Counted from the first letter of the stretch, positions 25,064 to 35,004 are shown. The stretch is 64,000 nucleotides of DNA from Planctomycetota bacterium (GCA_024280855.1 JAJRPG010000023.1:16697-80696); one strand, 5' to 3'. Notes: generated by a model from the sequence alone, not told the origin. A program made the numbers and translations.

Positions 25064-26887
25064 CTATAAGCCGGTTTGTTTTCTTACGATCATGTCGAAG
25101 TTTCGTACTAAGCCTGTATATACGCTCCATACGACAAAGCTGTACACCACAGCTGCGATGCCCGTGCCTAGTAGGCCAGCCATTCTTGCCGCTTGAACTC
25201 CTGCGGTAAATTCTTTGGGGCTATCAAAAAGATTGTTGAGGTCAACGAGGTAGTAGATAGCGGTGAACGGAGTAAAGGGCGCGAAGAACGCGCCCACCTC
25301 GCCGCCACCCGCGCCGCCTACGATGGCTTTTCCTAGAAGCGAAGCTACGATCGATAACACGATCACCAAGCCCACACTATACATCACGGCGGTGACTGTT
25401 TTTTTCGTGACCAGCGAGATGCGCAGGCCGATCACGCAGGCGCAGCCGGTATAGATAATGAGTAAGATAGCCATTTCTACGGCAGATTCGATCCAGATAG
25501 CCGGCGTGGTTTTTGGTTGGGTGAGTCCATACAAGCTAAACACGAGTAGAAATAACACTGGCCCAATGAGTAGTGGGACGGCGAAGGTGACGAGTCCGCG
25601 AAGCTTGCCCCACAAAATATATTTACTTGTAACCGGCGTGGTCAACAAGATGTCCATCGTCTTGGATTCACGTTCTTTGGTCATGGAAGTTGCAGCGGTG
25701 TTCGTCGCGATGATGATCGCTATTGCGAATTGGACGACGATGATGAATGACAGTGACTGACGTGTGACATCGGCGCTAATGCTTCCCGTCATATGGGATA
25801 TGCCCAGAGCTGAGCATCCAACGATTCCTGCAATAATCAGTGACCAGCGTAAGAATGCGCCGCTGCCTCCGCCTCTGGTTCTCGCTTCTCGCCATGCGAC
25901 TGGATTAGCCCATACCGAACGTGGCTTTCGAGATCGGTCGGATGCAGACGTTTTTCTGAATCGATCTGTAAATTTAGCCCAAAAGGTCTCGTCGCCGGAG
26001 ATAACGCTGCGTCGGACAAAAAACACGCTTGTTAGTGTGAGCAGAAACGCCAGGGTTAGGGTCCAGCAAACGTAAGCGGCGGAGGGGTAAGCCAATGCGA
26101 ACCGGGCGGTACTTGAATATTCAGATAGCCTTGCGTAATCGGGTGCATGAATGCGGTTTAGAGCTACGTCCAGTGCGAGAAACGGATGGAGTGGGGTTAG
26201 CCAACTCATCTGAACGCCCGCGACGTTTGGTTGCGATGCTTCAACCCAAGTGCCAGACCATTGGCCCAGCATCCATAGGCTAATCAGGTATAAACCGATT
26301 AACAGAAAGAACGAAAATATCGTGCCTCTGGTTCCAACCTTTCGCATGGCGACAAATATGGCGAGTGCGCCGGTAAGGACTGCTGTTGAGCCAGATAGCG
26401 CGAAACTTTCAAAAACTTGTGATGTGGTGACGCCACCGTAAGCCATGGTCATGAGAAAAATCGGTAGGCCTGCGATGAGTAGCATGATGACGAAATACAA
26501 ACGACTCATGAGCGAGCCGAAGACGATTTGGCTATTACTCAGCGGTGTGGAAAGTAAAATGTTAAACGTCTGGGCGTCGCGTTCCTGTGTGATAGCCGCC
26601 GCTGTGAATATGGGGGCGAGGAAACACATGAGCGCTAGTTGGGTGAGGGAGGTATGGGCGAACGTTTGCGAGGCGGCTTTGGCTAATTCTGCTAACGAGC
26701 CGCTTTGATTATTTCCGCTGAGAATTAAGGAAAACAGTACGACCAGCAGCAACGCTGCCAGGTAGCCCGCGCGAAGCCACAGATGGCGCGTGCGCTTTGA
26801 CGAACCCTGCACCACGCGCACGAGAATCGGATTGGCTGGTATCAACAGCCAAATCCATAGCCATAATCTGTGAAGCACTTGTCCCAT
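25064..26887 (-). CDS. ABC-2 type transporter permease, duplicated (two permease halves fused)
   Basis: A 607-residue polytopic membrane protein made of two ABC-2 permease units. Half 1 (about 1-300) has the cytoplasmic motif ERDAQTFNILLSTPLS; half 2 (about 330-607) has ERESKTMDILLTTPVT. Each is surrounded by around six hydrophobic helices. The repeated E-R-[DE]-x-x-T/K...ILL-T-P motif shows that this is a tandem fusion or duplication and could make a complete channel from one chain. It follows the ATPase gene by 48 bases and belongs to the same export cassette. Cargo is unknown. Confidence 0.9.
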   Translation of the reverse strand: MGQVLHRLWLWIWLLIPANPILVRVVQGSSKRTRHLWLRAGYLAALLLVVLFSLILSGNNQSGSLAELAKAASQTFAHTSLTQLALMCFLAPIFTAAAITQERDAQTFNILLSTPLSNSQIVFGSLMSRLYFVIMLLIAGLPIFLMTMAYGGVTTSQVFESFALSGSTAVLTGALAIFVAMRKVGTRGTIFSFFLLIGLYLISLWMLGQWSGTWVEASQPNVAGVQMSWLTPLHPFLALDVALNRIHAPDYARLSEYSSTARFALAYPSAAYVCWTLTLAFLLTLTSVFFVRRSVISGDETFWAKFTDRFRKTSASDRSRKPRSVWANPVAWREARTRGGGSGAFLRWSLIIAGIVGCSALGISHMTGSISADVTRQSLSFIIVVQFAIAIIIATNTAATSMTKERESKTMDILLTTPVTSKYILWGKLRGLVTFAVPLLIGPVLFLLVFSLYGLTQPKTTPAIWIESAVEMAILLIIYTGCACVIGLRISLVTKKTVTAVMYSVGLVIVLSIVASLLGKAIVGGAGGGEVGAFFAPFTPFTAIYYLVDLNNLFDSPKEFTAGVQAARMAGLLGTGIAAVVYSFVVWSVYTGLVRNFDMIVRKQTGL

Positions 26888-26935
26888 TGAAAATAATGTC
26901 CTGGATAATTATCACCAAGTTAGAAGCGGCGACCT

Positions 26936-27865
26936 CTATTGCACCATACCCTTCGTTAATTGCATAAACGCCGTTTCAAGATTGATAGGCTCTTCTTTGA
27001 TCTCACGAATTTTGAAATTATTTTTTATCAGAAGCTTAGTTAGTGGGGTGAAATCGTGCGTTTGTTTTTCTAAATCTACGATGATGGTTCCGTTGTCTTG
27101 TGCGACGGAGCGGATGCCGTTGACACGTTGTAAAAGAGTTATAGCTAAGTCCTGTTGCTCGGTAACGCGAATGTGTAATTTGGTTCCCGTTTGAACGCGC
27201 TTTAGCACGTCGGCGATGGAGCCATGAAATAATAATTCGCCGCGTTCGATGATACCGACGGTGGAACAAAGCTCTGCGAGTTCGTGCAAAATATGCGAGC
27301 TAATGATAATGGTTTTGCCCATGTTGCGAAGTTCTTTGAGCAATTCGCGGATTTCGATGCGGGCACGAGGGTCTAGGCCGCTGGCTGGTTCGTCCAACAG
27401 CAACACTTTAGGGTCATGCAGCAAAACGCGGGCGAGGCTAAGTCGCTGCTGCATCCCGCGCGACAATGAATCTACCATCGCTTCTTTTTTGTATTCGAGG
27501 TCGGTTAATTCTAAGACATCTCCGACGACGCGGGTGCGTTGTTTTCCTACGATATTATAAGCGCTGGCGAAAAATTCCAGATATTCCTGAACGACCATGT
27601 CTTCGTATGCGCCAAAAAAGTCGGGTACATATCCGATGAGCGGGCGAATTTTCCTGGACTCATATCCCACTACATGGCCACAGATTCTGGCTTCTCCCCA
27701 GGTGGGTTGCAAAAGCGTCGCTAAGATTTTTATGGTGGTCGTTTTCCCTGCGCCATTAGGGCCGATGTAGCCAAAGCATTCACCTTCTTCGAGGTTTAGT
27801 TCGAGATTGTTTAATGCGATTAGTTTACCGTATCGCTTGGTTAGGTTTATCGTTTGTACAATCAA
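26936..27865 (-). CDS. ABC transporter ATP-binding protein
   Basis: A 309-residue nucleotide-binding subunit. Walker A GPNGAGKT is at 35-42, a Q-loop-region sequence IGYVPDFFGAYEDM follows, then signature LSRGMQQRL (the CcmA/NatA-like variant), Walker B VLLLDEP, D-loop ASGLDPRAR and H-loop ISSHIL. The C-terminal 80 residues (from about 225) are an extra domain seen in ABC-2 exporters. The start is TTG 27865, with AGAGG 8 bases upstream (27874-27878) and no in-frame ATG close by. It is flanked by the 831-residue membrane protein upstream and the duplicated permease downstream. Confidence 0.95.
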   Translation of the reverse strand: MIVQTINLTKRYGKLIALNNLELNLEEGECFGYIGPNGAGKTTTIKILATLLQPTWGEARICGHVVGYESRKIRPLIGYVPDFFGAYEDMVVQEYLEFFASAYNIVGKQRTRVVGDVLELTDLEYKKEAMVDSLSRGMQQRLSLARVLLHDPKVLLLDEPASGLDPRARIEIRELLKELRNMGKTIIISSHILHELAELCSTVGIIERGELLFHGSIADVLKRVQTGTKLHIRVTEQQDLAITLLQRVNGIRSVAQDNGTIIVDLEKQTHDFTPLTKLLIKNNFKIREIKEEPINLETAFMQLTKGMVQ

Positions 27866-27873
27866 GTCCGCTA

Positions 27874-27878
27874 CCTCT
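27874..27878 (-). promoter_or_regulatory. Shine-Dalgarno deciding the TTG start of the ABC ATPase
   Basis: AGAGG on the minus strand, 8 bases before TTG 27865. No competing start is nearby, so it sets the N-terminus MIVQTINLTK. Confidence 0.7.
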
Positions 27879-27912
27879 TCAAAAGGTGATTAAGCATCAT
27901 CATGATACTACT

Positions 27913-30408
27913 TTACTCAGGTTTGGGCGATATTTCAGCTACTCTAAAGGGCGCATGAGTCACTGGAATTTGAAAACGGTACATCGTGGACGAATATCGA
28001 GCGTCAGGCTCGATGGGGCGATAGTTACTTTCACCTCGTTTCGTGAATAATCGTATAGGCCCTGCACCTTCAACAAAGCCAATGAGTATGACATACCCCG
28101 GCCGCATCGGTTCGGCTGGGATGGCGTATCCTTTTTCAACGTCGGTCGTAGCTGGTTTTGCAGGAGCGCCAGCTATGAGTGAATCGGTAAGGTCTAGTTG
28201 CCGTAACCTGTCGCGCGATATAGCGTAAAAAGAGGCCATGCCTCCGAAGTTCATGCCGCCCGTATCCCTAGCGCCGAATTCACCCACCGTCGAAGCCAGA
28301 AGTAGTGCTTGCTGTTCCTCGCCGCGTGCGTATCGAGCGTCGCTAGATGGACCAAGACCAATGCTTTGCAATAACCCTTTGAAGTTGGCTGCCCATTGGT
28401 CGTGCGCGTGGGCGAGTTTACTTTTCTCACGAAGTTGAATAGCAGTCTCCCCAGTCGATGGGCTATAACATAAATCGTATAACATGATACGCGAGCCGTC
28501 TGATGGTAGTTCGCCGAGGTTGTATGTAAAGATTGATTGGTCGCGTAATTGGTTCGTTACGTTGATGCTGTCCGTGTCACCGAAATCGATGGTTGAATGT
28601 ATAAGCAGGCAGTCTTTTAGCGGAACGCCAAGGTTATTGATAACATAGCTATCTTCAGAGATCAGGCGATTCCTAATGATAATGGAGCCCTCAAGCGTGC
28701 CGTCTAGTACGCCGTCCCATCTTCCTTCGAATTGTTTTAGTGTGCCTCGAATGCGTACGTCACGAATTTCCGCGCTGCCCGGCAATATGCGATAAGTGCC
28801 AGGGTCTGCGAAACTGCTAACGCCGGAGGCCATGTCGTTTCTGCTGGGAATGGGTTTAATCCAACAGGTGCTAGGACCAGGCTTGGTCGCGCCGAGCGGG
28901 TCACTGGGCAACCAAACATCCATCAGTTTGTCTTGACTCGTTTTTAAGCCAAACAACACTGTGGCGTGTGCCCGTTGCGAACCGGCTTTTACGTCTATGA
29001 TGGATAATTGATGTACCGTGTCGCCGAAGCCCCGCATCCAGTTTACGACGACCACGGAGAGCGCGCTGCAAGCGATAGCTGTGATGGAAAACATCGTCCA
29101 ACTATACCGCCGCCATCCTTTGCGCGTGAGAAACATCCATGAGCCAAAGGTCGCGATGAACACATAGGTGAGTGTGAAAACGCCAGCGAGAAGCAAATAT
29201 GCGCTACTAAAAGTAGGAAATGAGACTGCACCGGAAATTTTATCGTAAATGGAAATCGCGTGCGGTCGGCCTCGCTCAGCATCTTCGATCGGATTCAGGT
29301 GGAATACCTTAGCGAATACATCAGTTGATTCACCTTCGCCGCTAAATAAGTCGCGCAGTGTAACCCCGGAGAAAATGATACGCCCACGTCCGACTTCTCG
29401 CCGCGAAACAATTTCTGTATCAAGTGTTTCCTCATAAGCAATGCGGGTTGCGCCGTCGCGTAGTTTTCCTTTGACGATGGGGACAGGTGTGGGGAACCCG
29501 CTTTGAAGCCACAAATCTCCGGTATCAAACCGCGATTCTGTCTTAGGTTTGCCAAGGAGTTTTACTCGAACGTCCCAAAGGTTATCCACGATTTCTACTT
29601 CACCAAGTTCGACAGGCATCATCTCATACAGTTTCGGTGAAAGCGTGATCGAGCCAGCCGTCGTGGACGCCGTGAGAAAGAGAACGCCGCCTTGATTCAC
29701 CCACTCCAACATGGCTTCAAGCTGTCGCTGCGTCAGGTCTTCCGGCTTAGCGGCATCCCAAACGATGTAGTCAATACTTTCTATACCGTGCCAAAGTTCA
29801 GGTACGTCAGCAGGGCTGATGTGTCCCACATGAACGAGCCTGCGAAATTTTTCGCGTGTGTCGCTGTCCATCAAATTTTGCACCCGGCCTGCGGTGCTGT
29901 TCCCGATGGAAATAATCAATACGTCGTCGTCCGAAATAATCATGGGTGGCTCGGTAGGCGTAGCGCGATAGTCCAACAGCCCTTGAGATAATACCTGAGT
30001 AGCCTCACCTTGAGCATCGAAAAATTCGACGTGTATTTTCATATCGCCACGAACAGGGCGAGCCGGTATGAATAGTTGAATACGTTGTGCGCCGCCGTTG
30101 TCTTGTCGAAGATGAATTTCTACAGAGTCAAAACACGCATCACCATCGCCGTCAAACTGAGATACGCGGGCTGAACCGTCGAAGGTGGCTTGGTCGACCA
30201 AAGACAAGTCGATCGTGACAGGTATCCAATGGCCATTGCGTACAGCATGGCCGCCGGGAAACACCGGATAGCCGACATGCGTGACGTTCGCCTCGACAAT
30301 GGCCTGGGCATGGGGGGGCGTAATCCATGTCAATGCGAAGATTGCGGCGCAGACCATCGATGCGGTGTTTAATCTGGCCCATCGGTTAGTTGTTTTTGCT
30401 ATGCCCAT
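27913..30408 (-). CDS. Large membrane-anchored protein of the ABC-2 cassette
   Basis: An 831-residue protein of unknown family, first gene of the ABC cassette. The N-terminal signal/anchor ends ITPPHAQA. About 400 extracytoplasmic residues follow, including a flavodoxin/amidotransferase-like fold hint (LEAMLEWVNQGGVLFLTAS). Two transmembrane helices lie at about 415-470, then a long beta-rich exterior part. GldG-like gliding/ABC-associated proteins and planctomycete MoxR-BatA operon proteins have similar layouts; this comparison is inference. A GTG at 30444 would add 12 residues before the signal sequence; ATG 30408 is preferred because the charged N-terminus then directly precedes the hydrophobic core. 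The ATPase starts 47 bases downstream. Confidence 0.8.
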   Translation of the reverse strand: MGIAKTTNRWARLNTASMVCAAIFALTWITPPHAQAIVEANVTHVGYPVFPGGHAVRNGHWIPVTIDLSLVDQATFDGSARVSQFDGDGDACFDSVEIHLRQDNGGAQRIQLFIPARPVRGDMKIHVEFFDAQGEATQVLSQGLLDYRATPTEPPMIISDDDVLIISIGNSTAGRVQNLMDSDTREKFRRLVHVGHISPADVPELWHGIESIDYIVWDAAKPEDLTQRQLEAMLEWVNQGGVLFLTASTTAGSITLSPKLYEMMPVELGEVEIVDNLWDVRVKLLGKPKTESRFDTGDLWLQSGFPTPVPIVKGKLRDGATRIAYEETLDTEIVSRREVGRGRIIFSGVTLRDLFSGEGESTDVFAKVFHLNPIEDAERGRPHAISIYDKISGAVSFPTFSSAYLLLAGVFTLTYVFIATFGSWMFLTRKGWRRYSWTMFSITAIACSALSVVVVNWMRGFGDTVHQLSIIDVKAGSQRAHATVLFGLKTSQDKLMDVWLPSDPLGATKPGPSTCWIKPIPSRNDMASGVSSFADPGTYRILPGSAEIRDVRIRGTLKQFEGRWDGVLDGTLEGSIIIRNRLISEDSYVINNLGVPLKDCLLIHSTIDFGDTDSINVTNQLRDQSIFTYNLGELPSDGSRIMLYDLCYSPSTGETAIQLREKSKLAHAHDQWAANFKGLLQSIGLGPSSDARYARGEEQQALLLASTVGEFGARDTGGMNFGGMASFYAISRDRLRQLDLTDSLIAGAPAKPATTDVEKGYAIPAEPMRPGYVILIGFVEGAGPIRLFTKRGESNYRPIEPDARYSSTMYRFQIPVTHAPFRVAEISPKPE

Positions 30409-30606
30409 AAAAATAGTAGCTAATGTAAGAGAATCATCACCCACTTATCCCCACACCGACAGAAAAACGTCGGAGACTCGCTTGTCGCAACCTCATACGC
30501 CATGCGACGCTGTATCGTCATATGTTTGAGAGCTTGCGCCAGTCTGGTTTATTGTATTCGCCTACGCACAGTACATCAACAAATGGCCTTGGCGATAAAT
30601 AGCTAT

Positions 30607-30633
30607 AAAAAAAGACCTGCAAAAGCAGGCCTT
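30607..30633 (-). terminator. Rho-independent terminator of clpC
   Basis: Minus strand GGCCTGC-TTTT-GCAGGTC followed by a T run. It stands about 60 bases after the clpC stop. Confidence 0.85.
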
Positions 30634-30689
30634 GGTAGGAGGTTATATTTTTACGGTCACGCCGCGTCAAACGCAATAGAAAGCGATTC

Positions 30690-33215
30690 CTACGTCTGGT
30701 CGCTTGGGGAAGCGCCTACTGGTTCTGGCTTATCCGGCTTATCCGTCTCGACAGACACGGCATCGAGTTTGATTTTGACTTCGTCGTCGTCAGACTTAAT
30801 GGCCGTGACTGTGACGATGACTTTGTTCTTGCCCTCAAATTCACCTCGCAGCATCGCTTCCGAGAGCGCGTCTTCAAGGTGATGTTCAATGGCTCGACGC
30901 AAAGGCCTGGCTCCAAACTTTTCGTCCGTACCATGCTCGATTAAGAAGTCCTTCGCATCAGTCTTGACTTCAAGTGCGAAGCCCTGAGCTTGCAAACGAG
31001 AGGCTAGCTTGCTTAGTTCGAGATCGATAATGTGGATCATCTCATCGTGACCCAGCTTATGGAACACGATGACTTCATCAAGACGGTTAAGGAATTCAGG
31101 TCGGAAGTAATCTTCCAGTTCGACCTGCAACACTTCCTTCATCTTCTGGTACGTCACATTTTCGTCACGCTTTTGGAATCCGTACTCGTCTTGTACCGTA
31201 ATGCGATGAGCGCCCACGTTACTCGTCATAATCATGATGACGTTTTTGAAATCGACATGACGACCAAAGGAGTCAGTCAGGCGACCCTCTTCCATGATCT
31301 GCAACAACATATTGAAGCAGTCCGGGTGGGCCTTTTCTATTTCATCTAACAGAATGACTGAGTAAGGTCGGCGACGAATTCGCTCGGTCAGTTGGCCACC
31401 TTCTTCGTAGCCTACATATCCCGGAGGCGCGCCGATCAAACGCGAGACGTTGTGCTTTTCCATGTACTCTGACATGTCTAGCACAAACAGCGCATCAGGA
31501 TCACCAAACATGAACTCAGCTAGGCACTTAGCCAAATATGTTTTACCTACGCCGGAAGGGCCTACGAAGATAAAACTACCCATCGGACGATTCGGGTCTT
31601 TCAATCCGCTACGACTTCTGCGCACCGCACGGGCCACTGCTTTCACAGCTTCGTCCTGAGAGATAACCTTCTTATGAAGTTCATCTTCCAGGTTAAGCAA
31701 TCGCTTCGCTTCGTCACGACCCATGCGTGTAAGCGGAATGCCAGTCATAGAGCTGATGACTTCTGCGATGATTTCTTCATCAACAACACCATCAGCCTCT
31801 TTCGTGCGGTCCCGCCATTCTTTTTGCAGGTTACGCTTTTTGAGTTTGATCGAATCAATCTGGTCACGCACCTGAGCTGCACGCTCGTAATCGGCGTTTT
31901 TGACGGCTTCGTCTTTTTCCCCAGCTAGACTGTCCAGTTGATGTTCGATTTCGGTAAGGTTTGGCGGTTTCGTCATTGACTTCAATCTGACCCTCGCACC
32001 AGCTTCATCCATTACGTCAATAGATTTATCAGGCTGCACCCGCGTAATATAACGATCAGACAATTCAACCGCGTGTTCGATAGCTAGATCAGTAATTCGG
32101 ACACGATGGTGGGCTTCATAGCGATCGCGGAGACCCTTCAAAATCGAGACAGATTCTTCACGATTAGGAGGCTCAACGATGATCTGCTGGAAGCGTCTTT
32201 CTAACGCGGCATCTTTTTCAATATACTTACGGTATTCGTCCAGGGTCGTCGCGCCGATGCACTGAATCTCACCACGACTTAACGCTGGCTTGAGTACATT
32301 GGACGCATCGATCGCGCCTTCCGCGCCACCGGCACCAACCAGCGTATGAAGCTCGTCGATAAACAGGATGACATTACCCGCGCGACGAACTTCGTTCATG
32401 ACCGCTTTGATACGTTCTTCGAATTGGCCACGATATTTCGTGCCCGCGACCATCATCGCAAGGTCTAGCACGACGATGCGATGGTCAGCTAATAATTCGG
32501 GTATGTCGCCCGCGATAATCCGCGTAGCTAACCCTTCGACGATAGCTGTTTTACCTACGCCAGCCTCACCTAGAAGCACAGGGTTATTCTTTTGACGGCG
32601 GCAAAGAATCTGAATGATTCGTTCAATTTCTTTCGCACGACCGATGACCGGGTCAAGCTTTCCCTGCTTACCCATAGCCGTCAAATCTCGGCCAAAGGAA
32701 TCTAGCGCGGGTGTCTTGCTCTTACCCTTTTTCCCAGGCTCGCCGCCGGCCATGGCCACCGAATCATCCGAATCTTCACTGGCTCCGAGAAGATTAAGAA
32801 CTTCCTCTCGTACATCTTCCAGCTTCAAACTCAAATTCATCAGCACCTGAGCCGCGACACCATCTTGCTCACGCAACAGCCCAAGCAATAAGTGTTCCGT
32901 GCCTACATAGTTGTGGTTGAGATTGCGCGCTTCTTCGATGGCGTATTCAATCACCTTCTTCGCACGCGGTGTCTGCGGAAGTTTGCCCATCGTCACGGTT
33001 TCGGGACCGCTCTTGACCAGCTTCTCGACTTCCAAGCGAACCTTGCGAAGATCAACTTCGAGATTCTTAAGCACATTGGCACCAACGCCTGATCCTTCTT
33101 TGACCAAGCCGAGCAGAATATGCTCTGTGCCAATGTACTCGTGATTGAATCGCTGCGCCTCTTGATTGGCCAGCGCCATAACTTTTCTTGCACGATCTGT
33201 AAAACGTTCAAACAT
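30690..33215 (-). CDS. clpC: ATP-dependent Clp protease ATP-binding subunit ClpC
   Basis: An AAA+ unfoldase that feeds proteins into ClpP. At 841 residues the order is complete: two Clp_N repeats (about 1-145), AAA-1 with Walker A GEAGVGKT at 216-223 and Walker B ILFIDELH, a UVR motif inside the middle region (about 423-458), AAA-2 with Walker A GPSGVGKT at 552-559 and ILLDEIE, and the C-terminal D2-small domain (FGARPLRRAIEHHLED). The UVR-type insert separates ClpC from ClpB (long coiled coil) and ClpA. ClpP and McsA/B are not in the window. A clear terminator follows. Upstream 593 bases hold no convincing gene. Confidence 0.97.
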   Translation of the reverse strand: MFERFTDRARKVMALANQEAQRFNHEYIGTEHILLGLVKEGSGVGANVLKNLEVDLRKVRLEVEKLVKSGPETVTMGKLPQTPRAKKVIEYAIEEARNLNHNYVGTEHLLLGLLREQDGVAAQVLMNLSLKLEDVREEVLNLLGASEDSDDSVAMAGGEPGKKGKSKTPALDSFGRDLTAMGKQGKLDPVIGRAKEIERIIQILCRRQKNNPVLLGEAGVGKTAIVEGLATRIIAGDIPELLADHRIVVLDLAMMVAGTKYRGQFEERIKAVMNEVRRAGNVILFIDELHTLVGAGGAEGAIDASNVLKPALSRGEIQCIGATTLDEYRKYIEKDAALERRFQQIIVEPPNREESVSILKGLRDRYEAHHRVRITDLAIEHAVELSDRYITRVQPDKSIDVMDEAGARVRLKSMTKPPNLTEIEHQLDSLAGEKDEAVKNADYERAAQVRDQIDSIKLKKRNLQKEWRDRTKEADGVVDEEIIAEVISSMTGIPLTRMGRDEAKRLLNLEDELHKKVISQDEAVKAVARAVRRSRSGLKDPNRPMGSFIFVGPSGVGKTYLAKCLAEFMFGDPDALFVLDMSEYMEKHNVSRLIGAPPGYVGYEEGGQLTERIRRRPYSVILLDEIEKAHPDCFNMLLQIMEEGRLTDSFGRHVDFKNVIMIMTSNVGAHRITVQDEYGFQKRDENVTYQKMKEVLQVELEDYFRPEFLNRLDEVIVFHKLGHDEMIHIIDLELSKLASRLQAQGFALEVKTDAKDFLIEHGTDEKFGARPLRRAIEHHLEDALSEAMLRGEFEGKNKVIVTVTAIKSDDDEVKIKLDAVSVETDKPDKPEPVGASPSDQT

Positions 33216-33808
33216 AATCAGGCGTCTCCGCCGGCAGCCGGGCGACGTTACATGAGTCGCTTACGGCAAACCAAATTGTAAATCCGAGTCCATTCTTTCC
33301 ACGCTCGTCGCAAGACTGCGAGCCAATCCCAAACATGGTGAGGCTAACATCCCCACTGGGATTTTAGCACCGTCATATCGGACCAGCAACTTTACAGTTG
33401 CGTACCCGCGATCCACGCGGATAGAGCGAGTAGTTACGCTTCCCGATACCTCAGCCAATCGCCGGAATCATCCGATTTCGTGAAAAACTGCGCATCAGCC
33501 ACCCCAGTATATCGACCAGTCCGCCGCACGAATCCATGCTCCGCACTTGCACGATAATTATAGTGAACAAAAGGGTTTACGTCCGAAACTAAAGGATCGT
33601 CGCTTCCGCCATCGACGTAAGGGTAATCTCGGTCTACAATGCAGGACTACCCAGCAGGATCGCGTCATGGTCGCTGGGCATTGGTCGATAATGAATTACG
33701 AGCCGTGGGCTTCAGCCCGCGCGGACTGACGGGAAAGTCAAAACCAGGAATTAGTTGACCAAATCCGCCAGTCAATGAACCAATTGTTTTTTTACAGTTA
33801 GAGCTGAC
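33216..33808. other. 593-base intergenic region upstream of clpC
   Basis: No gene can be supported. A 65-codon TTG-start frame at 33261-33458 (minus) lies before clpC but has no recognisable domain. A reverse copy of REP-like family A is at 33699-33725. The clpC promoter should be at the left end; no heat-shock operator (CIRCE or CtsR type) was recognised. Confidence 0.5.
33699..33725 (-). repeat. REP-like hairpin repeat, family A reverse copy
   Basis: Minus strand reads TCCGCGCGGGCTGAAGCCCA followed by CGGCTCG. Same element as 6731-6756, with one stem mismatch. Confidence 0.75.
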
Positions 33809-33979
33809 ATGTTAAAAAGCTACATCGTTTACTACAAGTTCCAAAACCCCGGCGATAAAAAGCCTGGGCCTGTGCGCCAGTTCCGTGTGTACGCCAATTC
33901 CTTCGACGAAGCGCGAACCCTTGCCGACCGGCAGGGCAACTATCCCAACATGGAAGTCCTTCGCGTCACCGCCGTTTAG
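33809..33979 (+). CDS. Small conserved-looking protein of unknown function
   Basis: A 56-residue protein starting at ATG 33809 and ending with TAG 33977-33979. It reads as an intact small beta-alpha-beta protein: MLKSYIVYYKF, a charged turn NPGDKKPGPVRQ, FRVYANSFDEARTLADRQ and NMEVLRVTAV. The amphipathic helix and well-formed strands, together with balanced codon use, support a real gene. I do not recognise the family. A run of T precedes the start and no strong Shine-Dalgarno is seen (GAG 8 bases before). A family B repeat follows 25 bases after the stop. Confidence 0.65.
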   Translation: MLKSYIVYYKFQNPGDKKPGPVRQFRVYANSFDEARTLADRQGNYPNMEVLRVTAV

Positions 33980-34003
33980 TAATGTATTGGCATCCCACTT
34001 TTT

Positions 34004-34110
34004 GGTGCCCCATTGTTTGCCTACTGGCAAAGGGTGGGGGAAGGATATTATCTTGTAGGTCACGGTCGTTCTTTCGCCGACCGAGGCGAAAGGTTGACCT
34101 GCCTAAACCA
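34004..34110 (+). repeat. Composite hairpin repeat, family B copy 4 (modules in swapped order)
   Basis: Order here is GGTGCCCCATTG-type module followed by TAGGTCACGGTCGTTCTTTCG...CGAAAGGTTGACCTGCCT. Copies 1 and 3 have the two modules in the opposite order. Confidence 0.75.
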
Positions 34111-34161
34111 TTTCCGTGCTAACAGCCATAAATAGATGATTCTTTGTTTTAGAGGCTTCGA

Positions 34162-35004
34162 TTATATCGCCGATTCGGTCATTGCATCCCTACGGTTTCG
34201 TGCAACCAAAGTTGAAATCGTCATCATGAAAAGCAACATCACTACCAAGCCCCAATTCGACATAGTTGGTACATCAACTGCCGGGTGCGAGATTAACATC
34301 ACATCATCAAAATCTACCTCAATAGCTGGCGCCCCCACAGCCCCTGGCGTGTTCAGATTAATCAAACGTATCTCCAATGGCTGGCCTAACTGCGGATGTG
34401 CACTCCCGATCGTGACTGAAACCGTACTCAATTCAAAAACGCCATTCACCAGCGTCGCTGCCAACGTGTTGTCATCTTGAGCGAGTAGTACGCCACCAGC
34501 TAAGAGTTGAACCTGATACCCGGGGAAACCATCGAGATTAAAAAAGCCAAACACATCACAAGGCGGAGGCCCTGTACCAGAGGCAATATCCCCCACTTGA
34601 ACCGTGAGCGTGTAGACAGTATCAGCCAAGAGCGTGTCGCCGAGAACCTGCGCGAGTCCCATAGGCCCGCCCCCGATGTCGCCATTTAGAAATGTTAGCC
34701 CAACATTGATACCTTCAGGCGCACCAGCCGGGAAAAATGTTTGCCCCGTAGGGTCAAGCGCGCCAACTACATCGCCGCCGCCAAAGATGCCGTTGGGGTC
34801 AAAAACCGTCCAACCAGTTGGTGTGAACAAAGAAAAGCAGCCAGGATCAGTAAAATCCGCCTCGAACCCAGGATTTGAAATCGTCAAAGGGGTTCCAGTC
34901 GCCTGCTGGATTTGGCTTGACGCCCGAGTCTCCGACAAAGAACCCTGAGCCAAGATGCCAGCCATCACAATTGTTTTGATTAACGTACGTTTTCGATAAG
35001 CCAT
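34162..35004 (-). CDS. Exported protein with IPTL-CTERM-like sorting signal
   Basis: A 280-residue exported protein. The signal peptide (to about residue 29) is followed by a jelly-roll-like domain starting with ISNPGFEADF and containing GWTVFDPNG, NVGLTFLNGDIGG and TVYTLTVQVGDI, which resembles a carbohydrate-binding/PEP-CTERM exported domain. The C-terminus is VPTMSNWGLVVMLLFMM followed by a basic RNRR cluster: the V/I-P-T-x-S-x-W-G motif, one transmembrane helix, then arginines. That tripartite form matches IPTL-CTERM anchors, thought to be processed by a sorting enzyme. No such enzyme is in the window. Another IPTL-CTERM protein is at 61851-63203. Confidence 0.85.
   Translation of the reverse strand: MAYRKRTLIKTIVMAGILAQGSLSETRASSQIQQATGTPLTISNPGFEADFTDPGCFSLFTPTGWTVFDPNGIFGGGDVVGALDPTGQTFFPAGAPEGINVGLTFLNGDIGGGPMGLAQVLGDTLLADTVYTLTVQVGDIASGTGPPPCDVFGFFNLDGFPGYQVQLLAGGVLLAQDDNTLAATLVNGVFELSTVSVTIGSAHPQLGQPLEIRLINLNTPGAVGAPAIEVDFDDVMLISHPAVDVPTMSNWGLVVMLLFMMTISTLVARNRRDAMTESAI

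Noticed and set aside
33261..33458. 65-codon TTG-start frame upstream of clpC
   Set aside because: No domain, no clear Shine-Dalgarno, and the position inside a promoter region makes it unlikely.
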